Assembly (NCBI GenBank): GCA_016648135.1
Contig: JADDOH010002334.1
Coordinates: 248,001 to 312,000 of the forward strand
Direction: 5' to 3'
Length of the DNA stretch: 64,000 bases
Origin: Agrypnia vestita
Taxonomy: Eukaryota > Arthropoda > Insecta > Trichoptera > Phryganeidae
A program made the translations under genes and the position numbers. Every line of letters begins with the position of its first letter. Position 1 is the first letter of the stretch. The notes under the pieces were generated by a model. It searched no databases. It was not told the origin of the DNA and saw only the letters and a program-made list of their open reading frames with translations. Below, in pieces: positions 9,165 through 20,240 of the stretch.

Positions 9165-11762
9165 TTGTTCGACAACAATTTTTCAAGACAAACGGTTCTC
9201 TTTACATTCGTCAATGGCGAGATTTTTTGTTTTCAAAATTTGAAAACATTCGATAAAATATTTTTTAGTAGAAATTAATATTAATTTACACATCAAAAAT
9301 GCTATAAAACGTAACAAGGAGGACCAATCTATCGCAAATATAATATCAAACACTATTTTTTTATGAGATCACAAAAACTATCACTCTATTTCTTTTATAA
9401 AAAAGCTTTTTAATTAAAAAGACATTAAGATTTTGAATTATTTTGCTTCTGTAAGCGACGCACTATAATATATAAGTATATATTCTAGACAATAATATAT
9501 TTTTACTGGTTTTATAATAATTATCATTATCTTATTTATAACAAATATAATTAAATGTGTTTTATTTCAAAAAACACATACATATCTGAAATTCTCTATA
9601 TTTAAATGGATATTTTTATTTTTAAAGACATCCTTTGAGAGATAAAACCAACCTGAAACAAAGAAAATAAATAATATTTAATAGATGAACATACGCACGT
9701 TGAAAACTTTGCACATAAATCAATGCATGTTATTTGAAACAAATACAAAAATGAACCAAAAAACAATATTAAAAAAGCGATAAAATTTATTCAGTTTTTC
9801 AAAGACTTTTTTAGTATTCTTATGAGGCTAACATAACTTTTTAAGCGATAACTTTTGACTTCCAAATCTATTCGAATAAAATTATTTGATACTGATTCTT
9901 TTCGGCGAAAATATTGTTTTCTGTAGAAAATACCAGAACAAATTAAATCGATAGTGGAACATTTTATGAACCAAATAAATGTTATGAGTTTGAAGCTTTT
10001 GAATTAATTTATTGAGTGCTTTTATGCTTTTGTGCCGTTAAAGGTATTTGAGAGAATTTTACAAAGATGTTAAAGGAAATTTCCAATAATTTAACCTTTT
10101 AGAAAAGCACCCTCAAGTCGGAAATAATATTTTAGCTACAGCAATATACAGTACAGTGATTCCAACCCGTGCAGTATATTTTCTCACTACTCATCTTTCT
10201 TATTGTAATGTGATGATACATACATAACTTAATAAAAATTTAAAAAATAAAAGACATCAATATCGATTCAACCGTTCTCAAGTTTATAAATGTACCTTTA
10301 TACACAAAGAGAGTTTTTACATCCTACAATAAAATTATTGTATTAAAAACACTATTTCAAGTAATTTCAGTGCCATTTATAAGAAAATATTAAACGTATT
10401 GTCAAATTAATCTAAAAATATATTTGATGTGTTGATTTGGCACATTAAATTCCAAGAATCGTTTTTTTTTCATTTTTTCCTTGTAAATAACTTATTATTT
10501 TTCACGTAAAAGCAAGCAGCAGCACGTAAAAGCAAGCAAGATATCTCTTCAATTAAATAAAATTTAAATATCCTAGAGCGAGATGTCTAACGTTAAAGAA
10601 ATAACTGAGTGTCGAATTATTTATATTGAGTATATATACGAAACCCTTATTGTAAATTGTTTCAGTCTAGAACTTGATTCGTCTTGACTATTAGACGCCT
10701 TAGGAGCAAGTAACTATCCATTAATGTTCAACATTTCAAAGGAAAGCACTTTAAGATCACACTCTCTATTTTTCTTTTTTAAAAAGCGACACTCCATTAT
10801 AAGGGTCGGAAATCTGTCGAAACATGAATATGCTATATGAACTTAAGAAGCAGCTGTGAATAGTGAAGTGAGTTCCACCACAGACCGGGGCCGTTCTTCG
10901 AGCAAGAGCTCCTTTATCGGCCCTGCACTTTCGCCATTCAGTTTGGCATTAACTAATTGCTAAAGCGGTTTCCTCGCTCCGCCGCAGACGAAGCATATGA
11001 AAAAGCACCCGTACAGCGTGGTAAGGAGTACGCGCAAACACGTCGCTCACTGTCTTAGGGATGCAATAGGGACCAGAAATAAATAAAATAATATTGTAAA
11101 TATATGAAAACGTCCACTGAATAATGACCAACCAGGAGTTCTGATTTTGTACATCGCGTTTCCCCTAAATCTTTCTCTATATGATTATATTAGGTACTTC
11201 GTATTTCTCGCCTCTAATAACATGTCAATGATTTTAATCACGGTTAAAGGTTTTAATCAGTTCATGATTGTCTTCTTCTAATACTTGTCTGGTTATTGAT
11301 CGTAATTAATAAATTTTTTAATCACAATATTATTTGGCTTCCACCTTATCCGCTTGCGATTTTGTCTTGAAATTTAATATTCAGGATCGGGTATTTCTTT
11401 CAACGTTTCATGACATGCCCAAAATATTAATCGCATGAAGATTACTTAAAATAGGAAGACTTCAATGTTTGGGCCATGAGAAAAGATGATTTGGCAGTAA
11501 ACATCGACGTCATTGCTGGACACAAGTCTTACAGGGGCCAAGACTAAGGCAAAGTTCGAACGGTGATGTTTTGTCATGCGTATATTAGCTTCACCTGTCC
11601 GTCTGGATGGATTCTGGACGATATTTCACCCGCTTCCCAATCAGTTGACAAGGCTCACCAAAAAAAGGCGCTGGTTTCTTGTGATCAATGATCAGTGTGA
11701 CCAATGTGATATTATACGCTGGGTAATTTTAAGACTAAAAAAAAGAAAATTATATTGCATGG
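9165..11762. other. AT-rich stretch with one GC-richer island
   Basis: I recognise no gene or element in 9165-10850. A small direct repeat (gcacgtaaaagcaagca) occurs near 10.51 kb. At 10860-11060 composition rises. There a pyrimidine-rich acceptor-like tract ending 'ccgccgcag' (10979-10987) precedes 33 bases and a GTAAGG donor-like site at about 11021. This could be a micro-exon, but nothing else supports it. Confidence 0.35.
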
Positions 11763-12012
11763 CAATTATATTTAAAAAAACACGGTTATATTTAAATGTC
11801 ATAAACAAATTATCGGCCAAAAAATGTTAGACTCATTCTCCAAGTAAAAGCGTGGGCGCTTTCCTTCCATCAACAACATAATTCTGTAATCTACATCGAT
11901 ATTTTAAACGCCTACGTTTATTTGGAGAGTGAGTCAAAAAAATTTGGCCGAAAATCTTTTTTGAACTTTTTAATATATTTAAATATAAGCGTGTTTTTTT
12001 TTTATAAAAAAT
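11763..12012. repeat. Foldback element, about 250 bp
   Basis: The left arm 11763-11845 (tatatttaaaaaaacacgg, then 'atcggccaaaaa', then 'gactcattctccaa') returns inverted in 11925-12012 ('ttggagagtgagtc', 'tttggccgaaa', 'cgtgttttttt'). This explains why short frames on both strands encode the same KTRLYLN peptide. No coding capacity. Confidence 0.7.
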
Positions 12013-12384
12013 CATGTAAATGATTAAATGCATATCTATTATAGAAATCCAGGACCAAAATAAAATGGCCTGTAATAGAGATCGATGTTAAACATCTTGA
12101 AGAAGCCAAGACCTACCAAGAATTCCAGTGCCAATTGCGATGATGATAATGACATCCATTTCTTAGCCGTGGGAGCAAGAGTTGTACTCTTACAATAAGA
12201 GCGGTTACGTATAAAGCTACACTTTTAATTTGATTAAGAAATAAAAAAATCTTTTTTTTAATGACTGTTGAAAAGCATTAATAAATTTAAAATTTTAGTA
12301 ACTAAAGAAAAGTTAGGATGTGATGAAATTATAAACTAGAGAATTACATTAATATTGTATCTATTTTTAAATGACCTGTTTATA

Positions 12385-12500
12385 TTCTAGCCGGATTGAT
12401 ATAGTTGTTATGTTCTTGTATTACGTTGAAGTATTTTATAAATATTGTATATTGTTTGAGATGTTCTTGGATAACGTTGATGTATTTAATAAATATTGTG
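12385..12500. repeat. Two-copy tandem repeat, about 57-bp unit
   Basis: 'ttcttg.at.acgttga.gtatttta taaatattgt' occurs twice in a row. I see nothing recognisable in the flanks 12013-12384 and 12501-13690. Confidence 0.5.
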
Positions 12501-13699
12501 TAATTCAAAGTCTTTGTCTTTTATATCACAAATAGAAAGCTTAAAATAGTATTGAATATCGTGTTTCAAGCTTTGTTATGTTTATTGCTATTAAGTTTCT
12601 GTATTGTTCATAATATAATAACACTATCAGGATGTTTTGTTCATCTATGGCTTCATAATTGGTATAATCTAAAATATACTTATCAATTTAAATGACAGTT
12701 ATAGTTGGCAACAACTGCAAATCAGGGTAACATTCCCAGGAACTCCAGGCAGAGAATGCGGGTGTACTAGCAATTAAGCTACCCTACATTTAGCTTTGTG
12801 GTCATAATAGGTATTTAATAGCTTTAGCATGCAACTGAATAGGGTGCAATCTATAAAGCATTCCTTTAAATCTAGAATCAAATTTTCACATATTGATATA
12901 TTCAAATTTTACCAAAAGTTATGGAAGTGTAAAATTTTTTTATTATATTTGAATCAAGGTCGCTAATTTAATAAATGAAAATAATTTATTCACTTTAGTT
13001 AAGTACATTTATTCTTAAATATAATTATGATTTTTCACGTAATGAGATAATATTTTTCTACTACCACTATTTTGAGATTGCAATATTTATCTCTATGTCA
13101 TACGTATAAATTTATTTACTAATCAATTGATTACAAAAATAGTAAATATATATAAAATATGAAGCAGTTAACATCGAGTAAAGAGTCGAAATTACACTTA
13201 ACGTAATACCAATTAATAAAATTAAAAAAAGTAGAAAAATACTATTTTTTCCCCAGTTACATTTTTATGTTAAATATTTCTCTTCAATGTCTTTATGATA
13301 ATAATTTATTTTATTAAGTGATTATTTAAATTTGGCAACATTTAATAAAGTAAAATAAAATATTTTTCAAACGGTAAAAAAGAAAAATCATTGGGAATTA
13401 ATTAAACACATCCAATTTTACTAATGCAAGAAACACAGCAATTCTATAGCTAACATGTCGACCAAAATATTTCAATCTGCTTATAATTACGTTATAAGTC
13501 CATTTTTGACTAATATATTTACACATACATAGACCAAGACGCCCTGTCTAAATTAATTAAATTAATTAATGACCTGATGTTATCGCATAATTTAAAAATA
13601 GTAACAAAATGTGAGGAAATATTGTGTTCTCGGATTTGATTTAAAAAAGTGTAGGCATCTGCAAAATTGAATATTTTTGGCACATAATTTGTGGACCTC

Positions 13700-14060
13700 A
13701 AATACACGCGGTACAAGGCATTCGAATGCCTCTATCCTGCAAGACTAATGATTACCGAAAGACTCTCGACAAAGCGCAAGGAAAAGGATTCTTGCATACT
13801 TTTGGCGTATTGCCAGAAAGAACAACGAATTTCTCGAGAAACTCGTAAGCACGTGAACAGTCCAGAAAAAATTAGCAAAATGACCGTCTCCTGCATAATG
13901 GATACGCCAAATGTACCAGGTCTAGACCTGGTATTATGTACCAAGACCGTGATGCTCAGATGGCGAAGGAGAAATGGACTGGTCTTAGATCCGTTGTCAG
14001 GGAGCTATTCTAAACTAACCAGGACAGACAATAGTTCGGAAAAATTGTGGATACTGTCCA
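13700..14060 (+). pseudogene. LINE ORF2 C-terminal remnant
   Basis: The informative frame is broken by stops and shifts. It reads 'ILAYFWRIARKNNEFLEKL', then 'SPA*W', then 'RDAQMAKEKWTGLRSVV'. This is the pattern of the C-terminal tail found in many insect LINE ORF2 proteins (GH-x-ARK, RGRSPxRW, RDAxxW). The longest ATG frame here (13691-14086, 131 residues) is in a different phase and is a shadow of this relic. Confidence 0.55.
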
Positions 14061-14149
14061 TAGTCCTATTAATAATAAAGAAATAATAATTATAATTGGA
14101 TAACTTATATAGCGCCGTTTTCGCGAATACTTACCTCAAGAGGAAGATA

Positions 14150-15337
14150 TCAAAACAACTTATCAAGACATCGTATCGATCTAAAGTGTTGTATCGATCT
14201 AAAGTGTTGGTTTATTTTTTTCTTTAATTGTTGTAAGTCATCGATTTTCTTAATATCTGTAGGTAGGTTATTGAAGTTTTTTATGCCCAAGTATATGTAG
14301 TTTTGTTGACACAGTTTGGTATTATATTTTGGGATTTTAAAATTATTTTTGAATCTTAATGATGTGTTTTTTTCAAATTTAGCAGTTATGTTTTCTTTAA
14401 TTAGTTGTATAATTGACGTTTTTTTGTAAACATTCTCTAATTTTGGAACTTGGAATTTAGAGAAAAGTAATTGTGTAGAGAAGGTTTTTCTTTTTTTTAA
14501 TATTACTTTTATAATTGATCTTTGGATTACTTTCACTGTGTTTATGATGTTATTATACGCCCCTCCCCATCCAATGATTCCATATTGGAGTAGTGCGTGG
14601 ACAGAAGCGTAATAAACCATTTTTAAATTATCTATGGTTAGTGTGTTACGCAATCTTATGAACATATATATGCATTTCCTTATTCTTTTGACCAACTCGC
14701 TAATGTGGCTGTGCCATTTTAGGTGTTGGTCTATTATTACACCAAGGTATTTTAGTTCTCTTTTAGATTCTAGGGTTGAGCATTTGTCATTGCAGTTAGT
14801 TTTTTTGCAGTTGGTGTCATGTACAATAATTTGTAAATTTGAAGGGATTGTCGGTTTTTTTATTGAAAAAGGAATAAAGTAAGTTTTGTCGGAATTTAAG
14901 GAGAGTAAGTTGTTGTCAAACCATAATTTTAGCGTATTTATGTCATTGTTCGCTTGTGTATTAACTGTGTCCCAGTCGCTTCCTTTCGTGATGATCGCAG
15001 TATCGTCAGCGTATGATATTATTTTTCCGTTCAGTTTTAGGTTGAAGATGTCGTTAACGTAAATTATAAATAGCAATGGGCCTAGAACTGTCCCCTGGGG
15101 TATACCGAAGTCGCTGGTTAAGGGTTGACTTAGAGTTTCATTAATTTTTACACATTGTTGTCTTTCATGTAGATAACTTTGAAACCAGCTTAGAGCTGTA
15201 CCTTTTATACCAACAGATTTAAATTTTAATATTAGTTTATTATGTGAGACACTGTCAAAAGCCTTTCTTAGGTCCACGAAAATACCAATACATTTAAAAG
15301 CTTTGTCTAGCGATTCTTGGACAGTATTTGTTAATTG
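14150..15337 (-). CDS. Non-LTR retrotransposon reverse transcriptase (5'-truncated ORF2)
   Basis: The frame is open from 15337 to the stop at 14150, about 395 residues; the first ATG is at 15277. Counting from that Met, DLRKAFD is at 2-8, SWFQSYLHERQQ at 30-41, PQGTVLGP at 60-67 and the catalytic SYADD at 88-92. The thumb and a C-terminal tail follow (YIYLGIKNFNNLP). Residues read upstream of the Met (SLDKAFKCIGIFV) belong to the same RT domain, so the ATG is not the native start. The endonuclease and finger region are missing and homology ends at a TAA at 15338-15340: a classic 5' truncation. The RT core itself has no stops. Near the C-terminus an 18-base direct repeat (14173-14208) duplicates HFRSI. 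The protein copies element RNA into DNA at a nicked target. This fragment alone should not be functional. It is of jockey/CR1-like type; the exact clade is not resolved. Confidence 0.85.
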   Translation of the reverse strand, partial: QLTNTVQESLDKAFKCIGIFVDLRKAFDSVSHNKLILKFKSVGIKGTALSWFQSYLHERQQCVKINETLSQPLTSDFGIPQGTVLGPLLFIIYVNDIFNLKLNGKIISYADDTAIITKGSDWDTVNTQANNDINTLKLWFDNNLLSLNSDKTYFIPFSIKKPTIPSNLQIIVHDTNCKKTNCNDKCSTLESKRELKYLGVIIDQHLKWHSHISELVKRIRKCIYMFIRLRNTLTIDNLKMVYYASVHALLQYGIIGWGGAYNNIINTVKVIQRSIIKVILKKRKTFSTQLLFSKFQVPKLENVYKKTSIIQLIKENITAKFEKNTSLRFKNNFKIPKYNTKLCQQNYIYLGIKNFNNLPTDIKKIDDLQQLKKKINQHFRSIQHFRSIRCLDKLF

Positions 15338-15344
15338 TTAATAT

Positions 15345-16331
15345 AGTGGTTTAAATCAGGTCAGTTAATGTTTAATTTTATTTGCAAAGAATAATCATAG
15401 CGTAGCAACCGATTACAAAAGTATGAAATTAAATTTACCTACATTTAAGACACTGATTTAAACACAGACAGAATATAAATAATGCGAAAGAATATTTTTT
15501 TTATATCCTTAAGACTTATTTTATTAATTTTATCAAATAAAATAGGGCTTACTTAGATTTTGTACTTCAGAGGTATGGTACAGACGCAAAAATAATAAGT
15601 TCACATAACATAAGATGACATGGATAGCTTAATTTTAAACGTGACGTAACATGTATCCAAGACTGAACAAAGTGGAACAGAATATTTAAAGTAGCAAATG
15701 AATGGGATAAGAAAGGTACAACGAAGAAAAGGAACTTCGTAAAGTTTTAAAAATAAACCAAAAAGACATTTAATTTAATTCACAGTGTCACAAAATGCGA
15801 ATTCCTGTAGCTTTTAACGACCGAACTTCCCTTTTTTATTTTTCTTTAAAGCAGTCTTCTCAGAATGGCGGTTAATACTGAGTGACACCGCTGTAACAAT
15901 AAAAGCGACCGTCGTGAAAATACAAAGCTCTCCGACTTTTAGGGTAATACCTCGCTGGGGGGTAACGATTTGGTCAACCCTGACATGAAAGCAAACCCCA
16001 AGGACTAATTAAAAAAGATTTCTGCGGATTTAAACAGTAACGTTATTTTAATTCATTTAACGGGCAACCCTTAAAGTTTTGCGCATAAAATTATTTTCGT
16101 TTAAAGGAATTAACCGCAGCTACCGGCGCTCGAACTTCTTCATCTTGTTACATGACATAGGAGATGGAGCCGCTCATCTCTCTAGGAAGAACCTGTGCCG
16201 AGATGAGCAGCTGAACAATATAGTGAGAACAGAAAACAATAAAGATATAAAACAAAATACTATGTAACTAAAAGATTAATTAATTAATTAATTGAGTATA
16301 TAAATATACAATGTGGATAATAAAAACAGTA
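15345..16331. other. Non-coding stretch
   Basis: No gene is recognised. A short GC-richer patch at 15.87-15.99 kb has no open frame of interest. Confidence 0.45.
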
Positions 16332-16333
16332 TA

Positions 16334-16861
16334 CAGGGTTATTTGTAAAACATTAATAACCTCGCAGGACTATATTCCTGCATTGATAATGAGTCGATAA
16401 TGTTCAAGCTATTATGACCTAATGTCAATAGTTAAGGAGATATGCGACATCAAAGTTTGCATTTTTTTTTCAATATTCCTGACTTATTTTTTGTAAAACG
16501 TTGGACTATCATTACAGTAACTTATATCGAATACGAACAATTTATTATCTTTAATACAAACCAAATAAATAAATAAATACCTTCGAATTCCAATTGGAAA
16601 GCATTCCAATTGGAATTTTTTCAGGGTTTTTATAATTTTATTTAACTTGTATTGAAACCAATGCATTTTTCGTAATCGATATGAGTTACTGTAATGATAG
16701 TTCAACGTTTTACCAAAAATAAGTAAGAAATATTGAAAAAAAAATGCAAACTTTGAAGTCGAATATCTCCTTAACTATTGACATTAGGTCATAATAGCTT
16801 GAACATAATCAAGGCAGGAATATAGTCCTGCGAGGTTATTAATATTTTACAAATAACCCTG
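16334..16861. mobile_element. Palindromic MITE-like element, subfamily B copy 1
   Basis: 528 bp from CAGGGTTATTTG to CAAATAACCCTG, flanked by TA on both sides (16332-16333, 16862-16863). The first 50 bases, including 'cctcgcaggactatattcc', return inverted at the right end. The centre holds an inverted 'ttccaattggaa' block. No coding capacity. Confidence 0.8.
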
Positions 16862-16863
16862 TA

Positions 16864-17491
16864 TAATGTATAATACAAAAGCAATAGTGAAGTATAGTAA
16901 TATATATAAAAAATCATATGCATGGATAGTAACAAAATTTATATATAATAGCACAGTTAAAAAGTATATATAGTTATATACCTATAAAAGAAAATTAAAT
17001 GAATGTTTGTGTATATTAAATAGTGATAAGAAATGAAGTTTAATGAGCAATAAATTATGACCCGTTTTCGGCAGTTGGGTATTTGTGCAAATGCAGGTGA
17101 CAATAATGTCTTCTCGAATAGTGTTGTGTAAAAAGTTAAGAGTAGGATGTCCACACTGACTATGTCAGAATGGACACCAAAGACGTTTGGATATCACTTC
17201 CATCAGTCTGCATAACACCCTAAACCATTTTTTTTTTTAAATGACAGAGTGTTTGCACTCTTTATATTTTCGGGAAGAACATTGAAGAACAACTTAACCG
17301 GAGAGTTAACATAGCGTGAGAACCTGACGGTCTTACAGGTGACTACTCGCAGAGTACTGCATGGTTCGAGAGATCTATCGGTTCAGGTGTGTTTGTGACG
17401 TGGTTTAAAGGATGCTCTGATGAATCTAGCCTTAATTGAGTGAAGGAATTGTTAACCAAGGAATAAAGTTATTATGACTATTATCGAATTA
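16864..17491. other. Spacer between the two MITE copies
   Basis: No gene is recognised. The 65-residue frame at 16957-17154 (minus) shows no domain. Confidence 0.4.
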
Positions 17492-17493
17492 TA

Positions 17494-18039
17494 CAGGGTT
17501 ATTTGGAAAACATTAATAACCTCGCAGGACTATATTCCTGCCTGGATTATGTGTCGAAAATGTTCAAGCTATCATGACCTAATATCAATAGTTGTGCAGA
17601 TATGCGACAAAAAAGTTTGCATTTTTTTTCAATATTTCTGAATTATATTTTGTAAAACGTTGGACTATCATTACAGTAACTTACATCGATTACGAAAAAT
17701 TCATTCGTTTCAATACAAGTTAAATAAAATGATATAAACCCTGAAAATTTTCCAATTGGAATGTTTTCCAATAGAAATTTTAAGGTTTTCATTATTTTAT
17801 TTGACTTGTATTGAAGGGAATGATTTTTTTATATTCGACATAAGTTACTGTAATGATAGTCCAACGTTTTACAAAATATAAGTCAGAAATATTGAAAAAA
17901 AAAATGCAAACTTTGATGCCGCTTATCTCCTATTGGTATAACTATTGGTATTAGGTCATAATAGCTTGAACATTTTTAACTCATATTCAAGGCAGGAATA
18001 TAGTCCTGCGAGGTTATTAATGTTTTCCAAATAACCCTG
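17494..18039. mobile_element. Palindromic MITE-like element, subfamily B copy 2
   Basis: 546 bp with the same termini as the copy at 16334 and TA flanks at 17492-17493 and 18040-18041. A 9-base insertion 'attggtata' near 17935 makes the right arm slightly longer. Terminal 50-base arms match those of copy 1 closely, so the two copies are similar in age. Confidence 0.8.
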
Positions 18040-18384
18040 TATACAATCGGTAGTGAGCTGTAACTATACTCGTATTTTTTGAGATAAATGAACTAGTTAA
18101 TATAAAACTATCATAAATACATCTCATTTTGAGGATCATTAAATTGGATGCAAATGTTATCTCTTCATGATTTTAATAAAAACTTTACATTTCGGGAGTA
18201 ACTGTATCTCTCAGCGATAGATGAAGTAAGAAACTGATATAGATTTTTTACATTGATTGGGTGAAAATAAAAATAATTAATTGACAAGTTACTTGAAAAT
18301 AAAATGAGCTGAAGTTACTGTTGTAAAGGTGGTTGTAACGGGTGCATTGAGAGAAGAGAAGAAGATTTAATGAAAGTAACATTT

Positions 18385-18860
18385 ATATCTTCTTCCTTCT
18401 TCTTCCTTAGCATTTTTCTCCCTACTGTTGGATATAGGCCTCTTCCATTTTCTTCCACTCATCTCTGTTTCTCCCCCTTCGCATCCAGGTTCTTCCTGAT
18501 TGCTGGACAATGCCGTCAGACCACCTTTTGGGAGGTCTTCTGACGCTTCTATTTTTCGTCCAGGGCCTCATCTGTAGGATTCTACGTGCTCATCTAGTAA
18601 CCTCCTGTCGAGCCATATATCTAGCCCACTGCCATTTTAGTTTCACAATACGGTCCATAATATTGGCAACTTTTGTTCGGCGTCTTATTTCTTCATTTCT
18701 GATTTTAGGCTCACGCCGAGCATCTGCCTTTCCGTGGCCCTCTGTGTACATTTTAATTTGTGTATGCTTTTTTCTGTAAGTGTTGCTGTTTCTAGGCCAT
18801 ATGTCAACATAGAGGATATATGTATCGAACATTTTTCTTTTCAGGCATACTGGGATGTTT
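18385..18860 (-). pseudogene. LINE ORF2 C-terminus and 3' end
   Basis: The minus strand reads as the C-terminal tail of a LINE ORF2: RIRNEEIRRRTKV analogue 'KIRNEEIRRRTKVANIMDR', then 'KLKWQWARYMARQ'. A GAAGAAG-type tail is seen as 'cttcttccttcttcttcc' near 18390-18410 on the plus strand. It is 5'-truncated near 18860. The same family recurs at 30112-30545. Confidence 0.65.
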
Positions 18861-18957
18861 GTTTGAAAATAAAGAAATCCCAGTATGCCGGAATATTTTT
18901 ATTAGCAAATCAATTCCCGGGTTCAAATTTATTTTAATTTCTAAACATCCAAAATTA

Positions 18958-19090
18958 TTCTTTTTTTACCCTTATGCGCGTTAGCGCACAAAACCACCCA
19001 AACTTGAGTAAATCACGCAGGTCATGTGACAAGCCAATGTCATGCCCACTGGACCACGAGAACCACTCTTATACGATGATTGATAACAAT
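18958..19090 (-). mobile_element. Decayed SINE body
   Basis: 'acaaaaccacccaaacttg' + 'agtaaatcac' matches the body of the SINE at 60568-60691 in the same orientation, as do 'gacaagccaatgtcatgccc' and 'ggaccac'. The B box is lost. Confidence 0.4.
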
Positions 19091-19773
19091 TTTTTTGTAA
19101 TTCATTGGGCAACCATTGCGTATCGGTATTTGATACAAGTTAGAATAGTAAGTAAATTACATTTACCAATCGTCGATACTATCAGATACAAATCTCAAAT
19201 AAAAATCACTGTCTTACCGGCTGAAATAATTAATGGCTTTAACCATGAAAAAACACTTTTCATTCATTCGATAATCATTCAAAGTATTAAAACGCTTTAG
19301 ATTATATAATACACTCAATTATTTTTCTTTTTAACATCTCAAGAAAAACTCGATGTGCAGATCTTCGGAAGAGATTTTATTTATATTCAAATTTCAAAGC
19401 AACTTCAAAATTTAATAATAGCAGATAAAAGAAAATCTTATTATTAAAAGAGTTTCAAACTTCAAACCCATAACTATTAAGATGCTGCCTTTTCCAACCG
19501 TTCGGAACTCTGTGTAAAGTTGTCTGGGCTCTTCTGCCGCGTGCATTTGACCTATATTGCTGCCGCTTTGGACTCTTTTGTTGGGCGGATATTCAAGAAT
19601 GTGTACCAAGGCACTGCGTTGTTCTTTTTCATTTTCTTAGAGTACGTGCATTTTAAAGCAAACAGGCATTTTATTTTTTCGTAACCTACCGTATCTAAAA
19701 TTTATGCCTTAAACTGTATATGAAATCGATGTGAAGGAATCTATTTTGATAAATATTGTAACTTGATGATAGA

Positions 19774-20240
19774 ATTCAGAAAAATTTACGCTTAATGGAA
19801 TCCCTCGTAATATGTCACTATGGAACAAAACTACTGAACTCTCTATTATATTCCACCATATTCTAGCACCTTCTACCATACTCTCGTATTATCTTTAAAA
19901 TTCGGAAGACGCCTGGAATAGCCTAGAAGGTACGGGAACCTTCCTAAACACTAGAAAGGAAAAGAAACTTCTCGAGGGTTCAAAAGGCCAGCGTATCGCG
20001 TATTTAAAGCGGGACCGACAGACGCGTAGACATGTTTTATTTTGACGTTTCTACCGATGGTAGATTAGCGACAAACCGTGGCGATCGGTGTTACCAACGC
20101 TTGTATGATATCAGTGACGCGCAGATACTTACGTGCGATAGTTGAACAGAAATTTCTCGAAAGAGTTACCCAGCGATAATAAAGAGTTTTTAGACGAGGT
20201 AAAAATTGCGAAATAGTGTGATTTAATGAATAGTGTATTT
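19774..20240 (+). promoter_or_regulatory. Promoter-like repeat with heat-shock elements, copy 1
   Basis: Between 19926 and 19981 there are clustered GAA/TTC units: GAAccTTC at 19936-19943, and GAAacTTCtcGAGggTTC at 19964-19981, four alternating units with one mismatch. A TATA-like TATTTAAAG follows at 20001, at the spacing expected for an insect heat-shock promoter. A CpG-containing leader and 'ttacccagcgataataaag' (20167-20185, with an AATAAA) lie downstream. Related copies occur at 60705-61045 (reverse) and about 42985-43090 (3' part only), so this is a dispersed repeat, perhaps an LTR or element promoter, rather than a unique gene promoter. No ORF follows. Confidence 0.5.

Noticed and set aside
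13691..14086. 131-residue plus-strand ORF as a host protein
   Set aside because: A neighbouring frame of the same stretch reads as a decayed LINE ORF2 tail, so this ORF is a shadow.
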